This document shows, one piece after another, positions 36,601-44,339 of a stretch of 64,000 bases of DNA. This DNA comes from an uncultured Aquimarina sp. (GTDB lineage Bacteria; Bacteroidota; Bacteroidia; Flavobacteriales; Flavobacteriaceae). Both the position numbers and the translations under genes were made by a program. Under the pieces are notes generated by a model. That model worked only from the letters and a program-made list of their open reading frames with translations, searched no databases and was not told where the DNA came from. The first letter of the stretch is position 1, and each line of letters starts with the position of its first letter. The stretch covers positions 186,001-250,000 of the forward strand of contig CANMCO010000006.1 of the NCBI GenBank assembly GCA_947496355.1, in the 5' to 3' direction.

Positions 36601-36726
36601 TTACTTCATCTGACTTACCATTAAAGCTACAAGTACTGTTTGTATAATCGCGACAATAAATATGAGCACTATAATTATGTTTACAACATCCCATTTCTTC
36701 TTTTGCAGGTCTATTTTGGGTTTCAT
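36601..36726 (-). CDS. Small single-pass membrane protein
   Basis: 41 residues from ATG 36726: a charged N-terminus (KPKIDLQKKKWD), one strongly hydrophobic helix (VVNIIIVLIFIVAIIQTVLVALMV) quoted here only as residues about 14-37, and a short SQMK tail. An ATG at 36786 would add 20 residues without membrane character. The protein could be a small regulatory membrane peptide. It lies between the PLC-like gene and the divergent TPR-HTH regulator, and the two-copy element at 36795-36843 is just upstream. Coding status is plausible but unproven. Confidence 0.5.
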   Translation of the reverse strand: MKPKIDLQKKKWDVVNIIIVLIFIVAIIQTVLVALMVSQMK

Positions 36727-37029
36727 AGGGTATGGTTTTAGCAATCGTAGATGTCTAAAATTAACAAAGGAACTTGTAACAATCATTAAATCATGGGTTA
36801 CAATAGGTTGACATTATTAAAAAACAGGTTTACATTTAGTTTACATACCCTCAAACCATTAGTAAAGACTGAATTTATTACTATATTAGAGTTTCTATAA
36901 TAGTAGCGTTAACGTGATATTCGATTTAGGCCTTTTTAAGAAAAATCTGATTAAAAATAAAGATGAAATTTCGTATCCAAATGCTTATAGAAAAATAACA
37001 CTTTGTATTCCTTAACATAAAAACAAAAG
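36727..37029. other. Divergent spacer upstream of first TPR-HTH regulator
   Basis: 303 bases, AT-rich. Contains the tandem element at 36795-36843 described separately. ACACTTTG near 37005 resembles a -7 box but has one base too many after TA. No other gene seen; a 36-codon frame from 36794 covers the repeat and is not credible. Confidence 0.5.
36795..36843. repeat. Two-copy GGT(T)TACA element upstream of TPR-HTH regulator 1
   Basis: GGTTACAATAGGTT (from 36796) and GGTTTACATTTAGTTTA (36827-36843) are two similar units whose TACA cores are 32 bases apart. The same arrangement, GGTATACAnnnGGTTA twice at 33-base spacing, occurs at 42292-42340 upstream of the paralogous regulator. About three helical turns between units suggests a bipartite protein-binding site on one face of DNA. 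Which gene it serves is not known. Confidence 0.5.
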
Positions 37030-38754
37030 ATGGTACCCCACAATGCATTTCTTTTTTTATGGATAGCCCTTATCTTAAGTTATTCTACACAAAGCCAAAG
37101 TAGAGAAACTATAATCAAAGAGGTGGATAGCTTAAATTGTCATTACCATGATGATGATGCAAATAAAACTTTTGAAAACTTGTATTCCCGGCTCAAAAAA
37201 TCTCAATCTGTTAGCTATGCACATGGATTACTTGACACCTATAATGATTTAATGTGGATTTACGGGCGGCAGCAAAACTTGGATAGTGTATTATATTATT
37301 CAAGTAAGTATGAAGCTATAGAAATGATACATCCAAATAAAAGACATCGGATAAGTTATCTAATGGACAAAGGGAATATTTTCTTATATTTTCTTGGACA
37401 CAATAATGAAGGGATCGATATTTATTCTGAAGCATATAGACTTGCTATCGATGAGGATGACCTTATAAAATCTAAAATACGGGCCAATCTTGCCGTTGGT
37501 TATATCCAAAAAGGGCAATATGATAAGGGAATTACCATGTTAAAACATTCCCTTAACGATTCTACTTCTATTGGTGAGCGGTATAAGTTCGTTCAGTTGT
37601 CTCATCTGGCTTTAGCTTATCAATACAAAAAAATGCCAAAAAAAAGTACTCCAATACTTCATAAAATGTTAGCCTATGGGAAGAAACATCAAGATATACA
37701 GATGGAACTATATTCGACACATCTTCTTGCTCATGATTATTTTCTTTTAGGAAACTATCAAAAGGCTATTGATAGTGGTTTGGCGGTTAGGAAAAAGCTT
37801 ATTGCAAACAATTTTAATAGGTTTATAGCGGCTAATTCAGAATATCTTGCCGATTCTTATAATGCTATTGGGGATGCAAAAAATGCGATTTATTATCTTG
37901 AAGATGCGATTAACACCACTGATAATCTTGCTGACATCCCAAAATATTATAAAAGCCTTGGGGAGTTTTACAAAAACAGTGGTTCTTTGATGTCTGCTAT
38001 ACATAGTTATGAAAAAAGAGAAGCTATAATTGATAGTTTACGTGCACTCGAAAAAAAGAAATTTACAGGCTTATATGATACCAAAATAAAGTACATCAAT
38101 CAAACAAAAGAAACACAAAGAGTGTTGTTAGAAAAAGACATTCTTTCTGAAAAAAATGGAAGACAAAAACTGTATATCATCTCTTTAAGTATTGGGTTAT
38201 CCTGTTTGTTAATGATTATTGTAAGTTTTTTGATCTATAAAAAATATCACAAATCAAAAAAGACCGTTGTAGCCCTGAAACAGAAAGAAAAAGAGGTTCT
38301 AAAAAACCATATCAAAGTTAGAGAAGATGAACTATCTGCCCTCCTTATTGCACAAACCAAAAATATGGAAGAACTTACTGCAATAGAACACAATCTTTGT
38401 AGTGCTATTAGACATAATGATGCTAATGATATTATCGCTGCCAAAGAATCGTTAAGCCTTTACATCACTTCTCAAGGAAATTATGATATATTCTCTGATC
38501 GCATAGGATCGCAGTATCCTGGTATTGTACACCAACTTAAAAAAGAACATCCCAAATTATCTACTAATGAAATTAAACATTGTCTACTCCTTAAATTAAG
38601 GTTATCACTTAAAGAATCAGCACAATTGCTTAATGTATCGATAAGTACCGTAAAAATGACACGAAACAGGGCAAAAGCCAAAATGAATCTCCCAGAAGAA
38701 CTTTCTTTAAAAGAATATCTGGATCAAATAGTTAATGAAGAAATTCTGGCGTGA
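37030..38754 (+). CDS. TPR / membrane / HTH transcriptional regulator 1
   Basis: 574 residues. A signal-like hydrophobic N-terminus (FLFLWIALILSYSTQSQS) is followed by about 320 residues of tetratricopeptide repeats (e.g. LAVGYIQKGQYDKGITMLKH), presumably periplasmic. One membrane helix follows at about 377-398, then a cytoplasmic coiled coil and a C-terminal LuxR-like helix-turn-helix (IKHCLLLKLRLSLKESAQLL; VSISTVKMTRNRAKAKM). This is the one-component, membrane-bound regulator layout frequent in Bacteroidota. The cytoplasmic part is very similar to that of the gene at 42590. It may bind the two-copy element upstream of both genes and control the minus-strand set between them. Confidence 0.85.
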   Translation: MVPHNAFLFLWIALILSYSTQSQSRETIIKEVDSLNCHYHDDDANKTFENLYSRLKKSQSVSYAHGLLDTYNDLMWIYGRQQNLDSVLYYSSKYEAIEMIHPNKRHRISYLMDKGNIFLYFLGHNNEGIDIYSEAYRLAIDEDDLIKSKIRANLAVGYIQKGQYDKGITMLKHSLNDSTSIGERYKFVQLSHLALAYQYKKMPKKSTPILHKMLAYGKKHQDIQMELYSTHLLAHDYFLLGNYQKAIDSGLAVRKKLIANNFNRFIAANSEYLADSYNAIGDAKNAIYYLEDAINTTDNLADIPKYYKSLGEFYKNSGSLMSAIHSYEKREAIIDSLRALEKKKFTGLYDTKIKYINQTKETQRVLLEKDILSEKNGRQKLYIISLSIGLSCLLMIIVSFLIYKKYHKSKKTVVALKQKEKEVLKNHIKVREDELSALLIAQTKNMEELTAIEHNLCSAIRHNDANDIIAAKESLSLYITSQGNYDIFSDRIGSQYPGIVHQLKKEHPKLSTNEIKHCLLLKLRLSLKESAQLLNVSISTVKMTRNRAKAKMNLPEELSLKEYLDQIVNEEILA

Positions 38755-38778
38755 TCTGTATTTTTTTGGTGGGAATAA

Positions 38779-38810
38779 AAAAGCGAACAGGCAAAACCGT
38801 ATCCGCTTTT
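38779..38810 (+). terminator. Probable terminator after regulator 1
   Basis: AAAAGCG (38779-38785) and CGCTTTT (38804-38810) enclose an interrupted stem with an inner GG/CC pair. It lies 25 bases past the regulator stop. The internal mismatches lower confidence; no long T-run follows beyond the stem's own T4. Confidence 0.5.
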
Positions 38811-38929
38811 CAAACTCAAATAGTCATTTAATGTACTACTTCTCTTAATTGCTACAACTAACGTGAGTTATATATTGAGACCCACATTACTTATGATATC
38901 ATTATACTTTATATCTGAATTACCTAAAA

Positions 38930-39529
38930 TTACCCCCTTATATCTTTTATCATATCCTCTATCTCCTTGGATTTGGTAGGATATCCAGATGATAGTATCA
39001 TATTATTTTCGTCGAGTATGATGGTCGTAGGAGTTCCTTGTATCCTATACGATAGTGCAACAGTTTGGTCTCCTGCTAGCACGTTAAAAGTATACTCATT
39101 ATTAGTAATAAGTTGCTTGTTACTCTCTGGGGTAGATGCAGCTTGAATTACCACTACAGCTACATCACTGTTGGCTTTAGTAAATTTATCTAACTCAGGG
39201 TAGTATTCTGTACAATAATGGCAATCTGGGCTAGAGAATACCAGTATTTTCTTTTTATTGGGGTTCATCGTTGCCAATGATACCTCTTTACCTTCACTAT
39301 TTTTGAGCATAAACTCTGGCGCAGGTGTACCTATAGCAAGAGGTTGTGATGCTTGTTGTGCATCTATTGCTTTTTTGAACTCTGTATGGATATAAGATAG
39401 TTCTGTTTGCATTTGGGTTTGTATGCTTTTGGTGCTATTCAAGGATGTGTAGCCCAAATAACCTATTGTGCTCACGACTGCAATCACTACAATCTGTAAT
39501 AACACGACTATTTTTATGGTCTTTTTCAT
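38930..39529 (-). CDS. Membrane-anchored thioredoxin-fold protein (TlpA/redoxin-like)
   Basis: 199 residues. An uncleaved N-terminal helix (about 5-27) anchors it, and a short coiled stretch leads to a thioredoxin-like domain: GTPAPEFMLKNSEGKEVSL, then the active site SSPDCHYCTEYY with C103 and C106, and the cis-proline loop IQGTPTTIILDENN. It probably reduces or exchanges disulfides in the periplasm. It is the last gene of a minus-strand set containing two secreted proteins with four conserved Cys each, which are candidate substrates. A 150-base gap with a large hairpin separates it from the preceding lipoprotein gene. Confidence 0.85.
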   Translation of the reverse strand: MKKTIKIVVLLQIVVIAVVSTIGYLGYTSLNSTKSIQTQMQTELSYIHTEFKKAIDAQQASQPLAIGTPAPEFMLKNSEGKEVSLATMNPNKKKILVFSSPDCHYCTEYYPELDKFTKANSDVAVVVIQAASTPESNKQLITNNEYTFNVLAGDQTVALSYRIQGTPTTIILDENNMILSSGYPTKSKEIEDMIKDIRG

Positions 39530-39572
39530 GGGTTTATATTTTGATGGTTTGTATGCTATTGAATGTTAAAAA

Positions 39573-39646
39573 TAAGGAGAGAAAAGCCTATACTTGATCT
39601 GATCAATGTTGGATCAATACAGTATAACACATGCATTCTCTCCTTA
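39573..39646 (-). terminator. Large hairpin between lipoprotein and thioredoxin-like genes
   Basis: TAAGGAGAGAA (39573-39583) pairs perfectly over 11 bp with TTCTCTCCTTA (39636-39646). The 52-base loop has a further imperfect inner stem built of TATAC..GATC and GATC..GTATA. On the minus strand a TTATTTTT stretch follows. It can act as a terminator or attenuator before the thioredoxin-like gene. Confidence 0.6.
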
Positions 39647-39680
39647 CTATATTATCTAATATTTATATGCGCAACTTAAA

Positions 39681-40553
39681 TTATTTCCAACGTACATGAT
39701 ATGAAGATGCAGCATCATTACGATTCATTCGTACTAAGGAAACTGCACCTGGAAAAGCAATATCATCATGAAGCTTATATTGAAAATTTCGACTAAAAAT
39801 TATAGCGCCAGCTTGTGTATTTCTTACCGATCTAAATGAACTAATTTGGTCATTAAATTTCTGTAACTCACCATTTAACCGGCCTTTGAGTACATTTCCG
39901 CCCATCCATATTGGAAAAAACGCTCCTCTAAAATAAGCATCTTTATATGCAAATCCTGCTAATCGCTTTTTACTGTCACCAACATTGTATCTTACTACAT
40001 CCCCTTTTCTAAAATCACATCTATCTGACTGTGGTGCTAAGTCTCGCTTACGCCAATCACCAAGTCCCCTTCTATTTACATTAAATATTACTTTATTATT
40101 CCTAAGAACTTGTACATGAGTATTGGCTCTAATGCTAATAGAAAACACTTCCATTGTGAGCTTATGACTCCACCACTGATTAACTGCACTTCTATTTTGC
40201 CATAGAAGTCTATTTCCTCCGCCAAAATTTCTTCTCTGATGAAGTGATACCGCTAAAACATTGTTCCCATTATTGTAAAGGTTTGTATTAGCTGCTGCAC
40301 CTTTAATTTGACCTTGAGCCTGATCTAGATCTGCGCCACCTCTTGGATCACGCTCTGACATTTCTAAAAGTTCTTGGTGCATTGCTTTCTCGCTATCCGA
40401 TAGGCCTGCTAACCACTCGTCATAACTTACAAACCCATTTTCTTCCTCAATTGATTCTACAGAAGTTTCATTTTCTATTTTTTCTTTTTCGCAACTTACC
40501 AGTAGAATTGATAAGAATACTACAAAACCTATTACTTTAATTATATTTTTCAT
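39681..40553 (-). CDS. Lipoprotein of unknown function
   Basis: 290 residues. Lipoprotein signal: hydrophobic 8-19 then a lipobox ILLVSC with Cys about 21. An acidic linker (EKEKIENETSVESIEEENG) follows, then an Asp/Ser segment and a basic, Asn/Arg-rich beta domain (about 100-290) with Trp-rich turns (LLWQNRSAVNQWWSHKL) and many FR/RR pairs. There is only one Cys in the exported part (SDRCDF). I do not recognise the family. It follows the second CX6C protein gene after 24 bases and so belongs to that operon. Confidence 0.75.
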   Translation of the reverse strand: MKNIIKVIGFVVFLSILLVSCEKEKIENETSVESIEEENGFVSYDEWLAGLSDSEKAMHQELLEMSERDPRGGADLDQAQGQIKGAAANTNLYNNGNNVLAVSLHQRRNFGGGNRLLWQNRSAVNQWWSHKLTMEVFSISIRANTHVQVLRNNKVIFNVNRRGLGDWRKRDLAPQSDRCDFRKGDVVRYNVGDSKKRLAGFAYKDAYFRGAFFPIWMGGNVLKGRLNGELQKFNDQISSFRSVRNTQAGAIIFSRNFQYKLHDDIAFPGAVSLVRMNRNDAASSYHVRWK

Positions 40554-40577
40554 TTTTAATATTTTTTTAATTATTGT

Positions 40578-41342
40578 TTATAAACCGAATGCAACTCCAT
40601 TGCATCGCTGAGCATCTCGCTTACATGTCCCAAATCCTCCACGAGCAGTTATCACTATTGCTACTGCTGCTGCAAAAGTTCCTATACCAGCATTAACTAA
40701 AGATATCGTCGTACTCCCTTGTTGGAAAATAGGTCCCGTAGCAGCCAGTAATAAATCTCCTTGTAATGAAAGAGGACCTGTAAGTAAAGCTAAGCACATA
40801 TGGTACGCCTGTTGGCATCTTTTAAGTTCAAAACGGATCAATTGATATCTTGCTTCATTATACATAGGAAGTGCAACTTGACTGGGAGGTTGTTTATTCA
40901 ACTTCCCATTATATGCGATTTTTGCCATCCCATCTAGTTCTGGTTCAAAAGCCATTTCTAACATACTATTAAATACCATCTTTTTTGTTATTTGAGTTTT
41001 AGTATTTCCTTTAGACTGAAGTTTATTGAATACAAATAATATTTCATTTTCTAAATTCTTCTTTTCACTCGAATTTGATTTAGATTGCAAAAATGACAGT
41101 TTAAAAGCTTCTTTACTAAATCCAGGTGGATAATTCGATTTATAAAAGGTTTTGATCTTATACACCGTCGTCAATGTATTGATCATATTTTCTAGAACTT
41201 GCTCTCTCTCTGAAAACTTATCGTATTTACCCCAATTATCTAAGTCAAGAGGTTCATCATATGATTGTGTCTTACTTTGCTGACTATAACTAAGAAAGCA
41301 AAAAAACAACATCATGCATAATGTTATAACTACATTTTTCAT
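40578..41342 (-). CDS. Secreted CX6C-pair protein B
   Basis: 254 residues with a signal peptide (VVITLCMMLFFCFLSYSQ). The mature protein starts with DLDNWGKYDKFSEREQVLEN and a helical domain, followed by a C-terminal region with two CX6C motifs (RCQQAYHMC and TCKRDAQRC) on either side of a hydrophobic, Gly/Ala-rich segment (about 195-240). The protein at 41410 has the same order of parts and the same four cysteines. I know of no described family. The cysteines could form two disulfides or bind metal. The hydrophobic part could be a membrane hairpin. The 67-base gap to its paralogue indicates tandem duplication in one operon. Confidence 0.72.
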   Translation of the reverse strand: MKNVVITLCMMLFFCFLSYSQQSKTQSYDEPLDLDNWGKYDKFSEREQVLENMINTLTTVYKIKTFYKSNYPPGFSKEAFKLSFLQSKSNSSEKKNLENEILFVFNKLQSKGNTKTQITKKMVFNSMLEMAFEPELDGMAKIAYNGKLNKQPPSQVALPMYNEARYQLIRFELKRCQQAYHMCLALLTGPLSLQGDLLLAATGPIFQQGSTTISLVNAGIGTFAAAVAIVITARGGFGTCKRDAQRCNGVAFGL

Positions 41343-41409
41343 AAGTGTTAATTTTTATTATTAATTGATATATGTTAGTTAAAAAACTATTATCGAAGTC
41401 AACAGTAAA

Positions 41410-42201
41410 TTACTGAGGTATAAATACATCTCCTTGACACTGCCTTAATGTCTCTCTACAGTAGTTACGACCATAGTAGATAGTGACGGCCATAGCCCAA
41501 AGTGCAAAAGGAGTTTTGATTCCTAATTGAGTAAAAGCTACAGTATTACCGCTACCTGCTAAACCAATGAAACCTTGTATATTGAAAGTTGTTACGGCTA
41601 AACCTATACTAAATGTTGTAATCATTAGTCCTAAACAAAACTGATAATTGCTGACACATAGCTGTAATCCTCTTACTCTTCTTCGTAATTCTCGATCAGC
41701 TTCTTCAGCAGTTGTTCGTGATACTTGACCTGGTGGCACTTTGTTCGAAACACCTTTATGCGCAATGGCGGTCATACCATCAAAATCTGGATTAAATGAT
41801 ATTGTGGCTACTATATCAAAAGCATCTTCTTTGGTTATTACTTTTGCTGGTTTTTGATCAACTTTATCTAGCTTATTGACTATAAGGAACATTTCATTTA
41901 CTAAATTCCTTTTTTCTAATGAAGAATTCTTGTCGATTTTCAAAAACTCCTGTTTAAAAGCCTCTTTAGTCAAACCTTGTTTGCTTTTTACATTGTAAAA
42001 AGTTTTAAGCTTGTGGGCTGTTGACAGTAGCGCTACAAAATTTTGCATTCCTTGTTCTCGTACTGCAAACTTTTCGTATTTGCCCCAATTATTTGGGTCT
42101 AATGGTTCCAAGCCTGGATCGGATATTGTTTCCTGACCATAACTAGGAAAAAAACAGATACATAATAAGCAGATGCTTACTATTACTTTCAAATTTTTCA
42201 T
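41410..42201 (-). CDS. Secreted CX6C-pair protein A
   Basis: 263 residues with a signal peptide (VIVSICLLCICFFPSYGQ). It is a paralogue of the gene at 40578: both share PLD-NWGKY-KF--REQ after the signal, a LKTFY-K segment, G-(S/T)KEAFK--FL, P-(L/F)DGM--IA--G, and two CX6C motifs (LCVSNYQFC and YCRETLRQC) around a hydrophobic Gly/Ala-rich stretch. It is the promoter-proximal gene of the minus-strand set. The upstream spacer carries the two-copy element at 42292-42340, 90 bases from its start, so this gene is as likely a target as the regulator on the other side. Confidence 0.72.
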   Translation of the reverse strand: MKNLKVIVSICLLCICFFPSYGQETISDPGLEPLDPNNWGKYEKFAVREQGMQNFVALLSTAHKLKTFYNVKSKQGLTKEAFKQEFLKIDKNSSLEKRNLVNEMFLIVNKLDKVDQKPAKVITKEDAFDIVATISFNPDFDGMTAIAHKGVSNKVPPGQVSRTTAEEADRELRRRVRGLQLCVSNYQFCLGLMITTFSIGLAVTTFNIQGFIGLAGSGNTVAFTQLGIKTPFALWAMAVTIYYGRNYCRETLRQCQGDVFIPQ

Positions 42202-42290
42202 TTTAGTTACTTTTAAATTATTATTAATTTGTGTACTTGTTGATCAACACCTCTAAAGTAGAAACACAACTCATAAAACATTAAAAATCA

Positions 42291-42340
42291 GGGTATACAA
42301 AAGGTTACCATCGAACAAAAAGGAGGTATACATTTGGTTA
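42291..42340. repeat. Two-copy GGTATACAnnnGGTTA element
   Basis: GGTATACAAAAGGTTA (42292-42307) and GGTATACATTTGGTTA (42325-42340) match at 13 of 16 positions and are exactly 33 bases apart. A similar pair lies at 36795-36843 upstream of the paralogous regulator. The spacing is about three helix turns. A shared operator is the simplest reading; the protein that binds it is not known. Confidence 0.6.
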
Positions 42341-42431
42341 GCACACTCTCGAAGTACCAGAAAATACTATCGTTTTGATCTATTCATAAAAACCAAAAAA
42401 AGAAGAAATTTTATTTTATATGTTATTTAGG

Positions 42432-42488
42432 CTCTTATACCCTTTCAAAAACCAAAAATAAGAGTACCTATGCCCTCATAAAAGGGTA
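42432..42488 (+). promoter_or_regulatory. Overlapping inverted repeats before regulator 2
   Basis: CTCTTAT (42432-42438) can pair with ATAAGAG (42458-42464), while TACCCTTT (42438-42445) can pair with AAAGGGTA (42481-42488). The two stems share one base and overlap in space, so they may be alternatives. They lie about 100 bases before the regulator ATG. A regulatory role is only suggested. Confidence 0.35.
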
Positions 42489-42589
42489 CAGATTAATGAA
42501 AATTGAACAAATGTTAGAGTTTAGTTAACGTTCATAACTGTATATATAAAAACTGTACATTACATATACCAACGTAAATTACACGAAAG

Positions 42590-44317
42590 ATGAAACCCCA
42601 TATCATATTCTGTGTATTGCTATGCTATGCTAGTATTACATATAGTCAAAATAGAGAAGATACTATTGAAGAAATAGATAGTCTTTTTTTCACTTATTTG
42701 TTTAAAGTTTCGCCAGAAGCTATAAAAAGTCATCATGATCAACTCAAAAAATCTGAAGCTATTAATTATTATAATGGCATTTTAAAATCTTATTTTAATC
42801 TCATGTGGGATCATGGATATCATAAAAATGCAGATAGTACATTTTATTATTGTCATAAATTTGAATCTTTAGAACGGTCGCACCCTAATAAAATCCTTAC
42901 ATCAAAATATTTATTTAATAAAGGGATGGTTTTTGAGCATAATTTAGGGCTAACCGAAGAAGCGCTAAGTATTTTAACACAGGCTTATAAACGTATTGAA
43001 AAAGAACAGGAGCAGGAAAACAAAAAATTGCTCCCCTTAATATCAGCAAATATTGCAGTTTGTTATCTTAGAAAAAAACAATACGATAAGGCGGTCACTA
43101 TTTTAAAAAAAAGTCTTGATGATTCGATTTCTGCCTCTCCAATTAATACACAATATCAATTATCATACTTATCAATGGCCTATCAACGCAAAAACATGCC
43201 AAATAAAAGTATACCTATATTGCATAGAGTTTTAGAATATGGTAAAAAATACAGCGATACCAATGCTAATATATATGCCAGAAATAATATTATCTACGAT
43301 TATTATCTTATGAGACAATATCAAAAGGCAATCGATTCTGGCTTAGTGATTCGAAAAAAACTATCAAAACCCGATCCTTTTACACAAATCCCCATTAACT
43401 CAAGAACATTATCACTGTCTTATCATGCCCTTGGAGACATCAAAAAAGCAATTTATTATCTAAACCATGCTATTGATAATACGCAAGAATATAACGAGCT
43501 ACCAGAATTGTATTCTGATCTTGCTACCTATTATCAAAAAAATGATAATACGAAACTAACCATAGCTACGTATAAAAAAAGAAAGGTGATTGTAGATAGT
43601 ATTCGTGCCATGGAAAAAAAGGTATTCACGGATTATTATGATACCAAAATCAAGTTTATTGATCAAACGCAAAAAAACGAAAAAATCCTACTCGAAAAAA
43701 ACATTCTTACTGCTCAAAATGACAAGCAAAAGCTATATATCGTATCCTTAATTGTTGGACTATCTTGTATCCTACTGGTTGTACTAAGTTCTATTATCTA
43801 TAGGAAATATTACAAAGCAGAAAAAAAGGTAATCGCACTTAAGAAAAAGGAAAAAGAACTCCTAAAAAATCATATTAAGGTTAGAGAAGATGAACTTGCT
43901 GCAATACTTGTAATCCAAGCTCGTAAAACAGAAGAGCTTGCACAGATAGAAAGTAGTTTTGATAACGCTATTGTTACTAATGATCATCATAAAATCCTGC
44001 AATCCAAAAAATTATTGAGCGAGTTTATCAATGCCTCAGAAAGTAATGACATCTTCTCAGAGCGTATAGAATCACAATACCCTGGTATCGTACATCAGCT
44101 ACAACAGGAACATCCCGAATTATCGAGTAATGACATCAAACATTGTTTATTTCTAAAACTTGGACTATCACTTAAAGAATCTGCACAATTGCTTAATGTA
44201 GCCATAGGTACTGTAAAAACATCAAGAAACAGAGCCAAAGCAAAAATGAACCTATCTGATGAAGTGTCATTAAAAGAGTATATTGATCAATTGGTTAATG
44301 AAGAGATTCTGGCTTAA
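42590..44317 (+). CDS. TPR / membrane / HTH transcriptional regulator 2
   Basis: 575 residues, a close paralogue of the gene at 37030 over its whole length. N-terminal signal (IIFCVLLCYASITYSQ), periplasmic TPR array (LISANIAVCYLRKKQYDKAV; HALGDIKKAIYYLNHAID), a membrane helix at about 378-398, a coiled coil and a C-terminal helix-turn-helix (IKHCLFLKLGLSLKESAQLL; VAIGTVKTSRNRAKAKM). Both proteins end in NEEILA. The recognition helix differs at few positions, so the two may bind related sites such as the two-copy elements. The TPR part is more diverged, suggesting different signals. Confidence 0.86.
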   Translation: MKPHIIFCVLLCYASITYSQNREDTIEEIDSLFFTYLFKVSPEAIKSHHDQLKKSEAINYYNGILKSYFNLMWDHGYHKNADSTFYYCHKFESLERSHPNKILTSKYLFNKGMVFEHNLGLTEEALSILTQAYKRIEKEQEQENKKLLPLISANIAVCYLRKKQYDKAVTILKKSLDDSISASPINTQYQLSYLSMAYQRKNMPNKSIPILHRVLEYGKKYSDTNANIYARNNIIYDYYLMRQYQKAIDSGLVIRKKLSKPDPFTQIPINSRTLSLSYHALGDIKKAIYYLNHAIDNTQEYNELPELYSDLATYYQKNDNTKLTIATYKKRKVIVDSIRAMEKKVFTDYYDTKIKFIDQTQKNEKILLEKNILTAQNDKQKLYIVSLIVGLSCILLVVLSSIIYRKYYKAEKKVIALKKKEKELLKNHIKVREDELAAILVIQARKTEELAQIESSFDNAIVTNDHHKILQSKKLLSEFINASESNDIFSERIESQYPGIVHQLQQEHPELSSNDIKHCLFLKLGLSLKESAQLLNVAIGTVKTSRNRAKAKMNLSDEVSLKEYIDQLVNEEILA

Positions 44318-44339
44318 TTTATTATTTGGCTATTTTAAT

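Larger units (their letters stand above)
42202..42589. other. Divergent spacer upstream of second TPR-HTH regulator
   Basis: 388 bases without a gene. It holds the tandem element (42292-42340) and two overlapping inverted repeats (42432-42488). No full TAnnTTTG box was seen near the regulator ATG. Confidence 0.55.

Noticed and set aside
36794..36904. 36-codon plus-strand frame covering the two-copy element
   Set aside because: Amino acid text has no signal or membrane helix; the DNA element explains the conservation better.
39556..39636. 26-codon minus-strand frame with AAGGAG before its ATG
   Set aside because: It lies wholly within a terminator-like hairpin, has no recognisable signal, and Shine-Dalgarno sites are rarely informative in Bacteroidota; kept only as a finding.
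42291..42340. CRISPR-like repeat
   Set aside because: Only two short imperfect units, with no third repeat, leader or cas gene.
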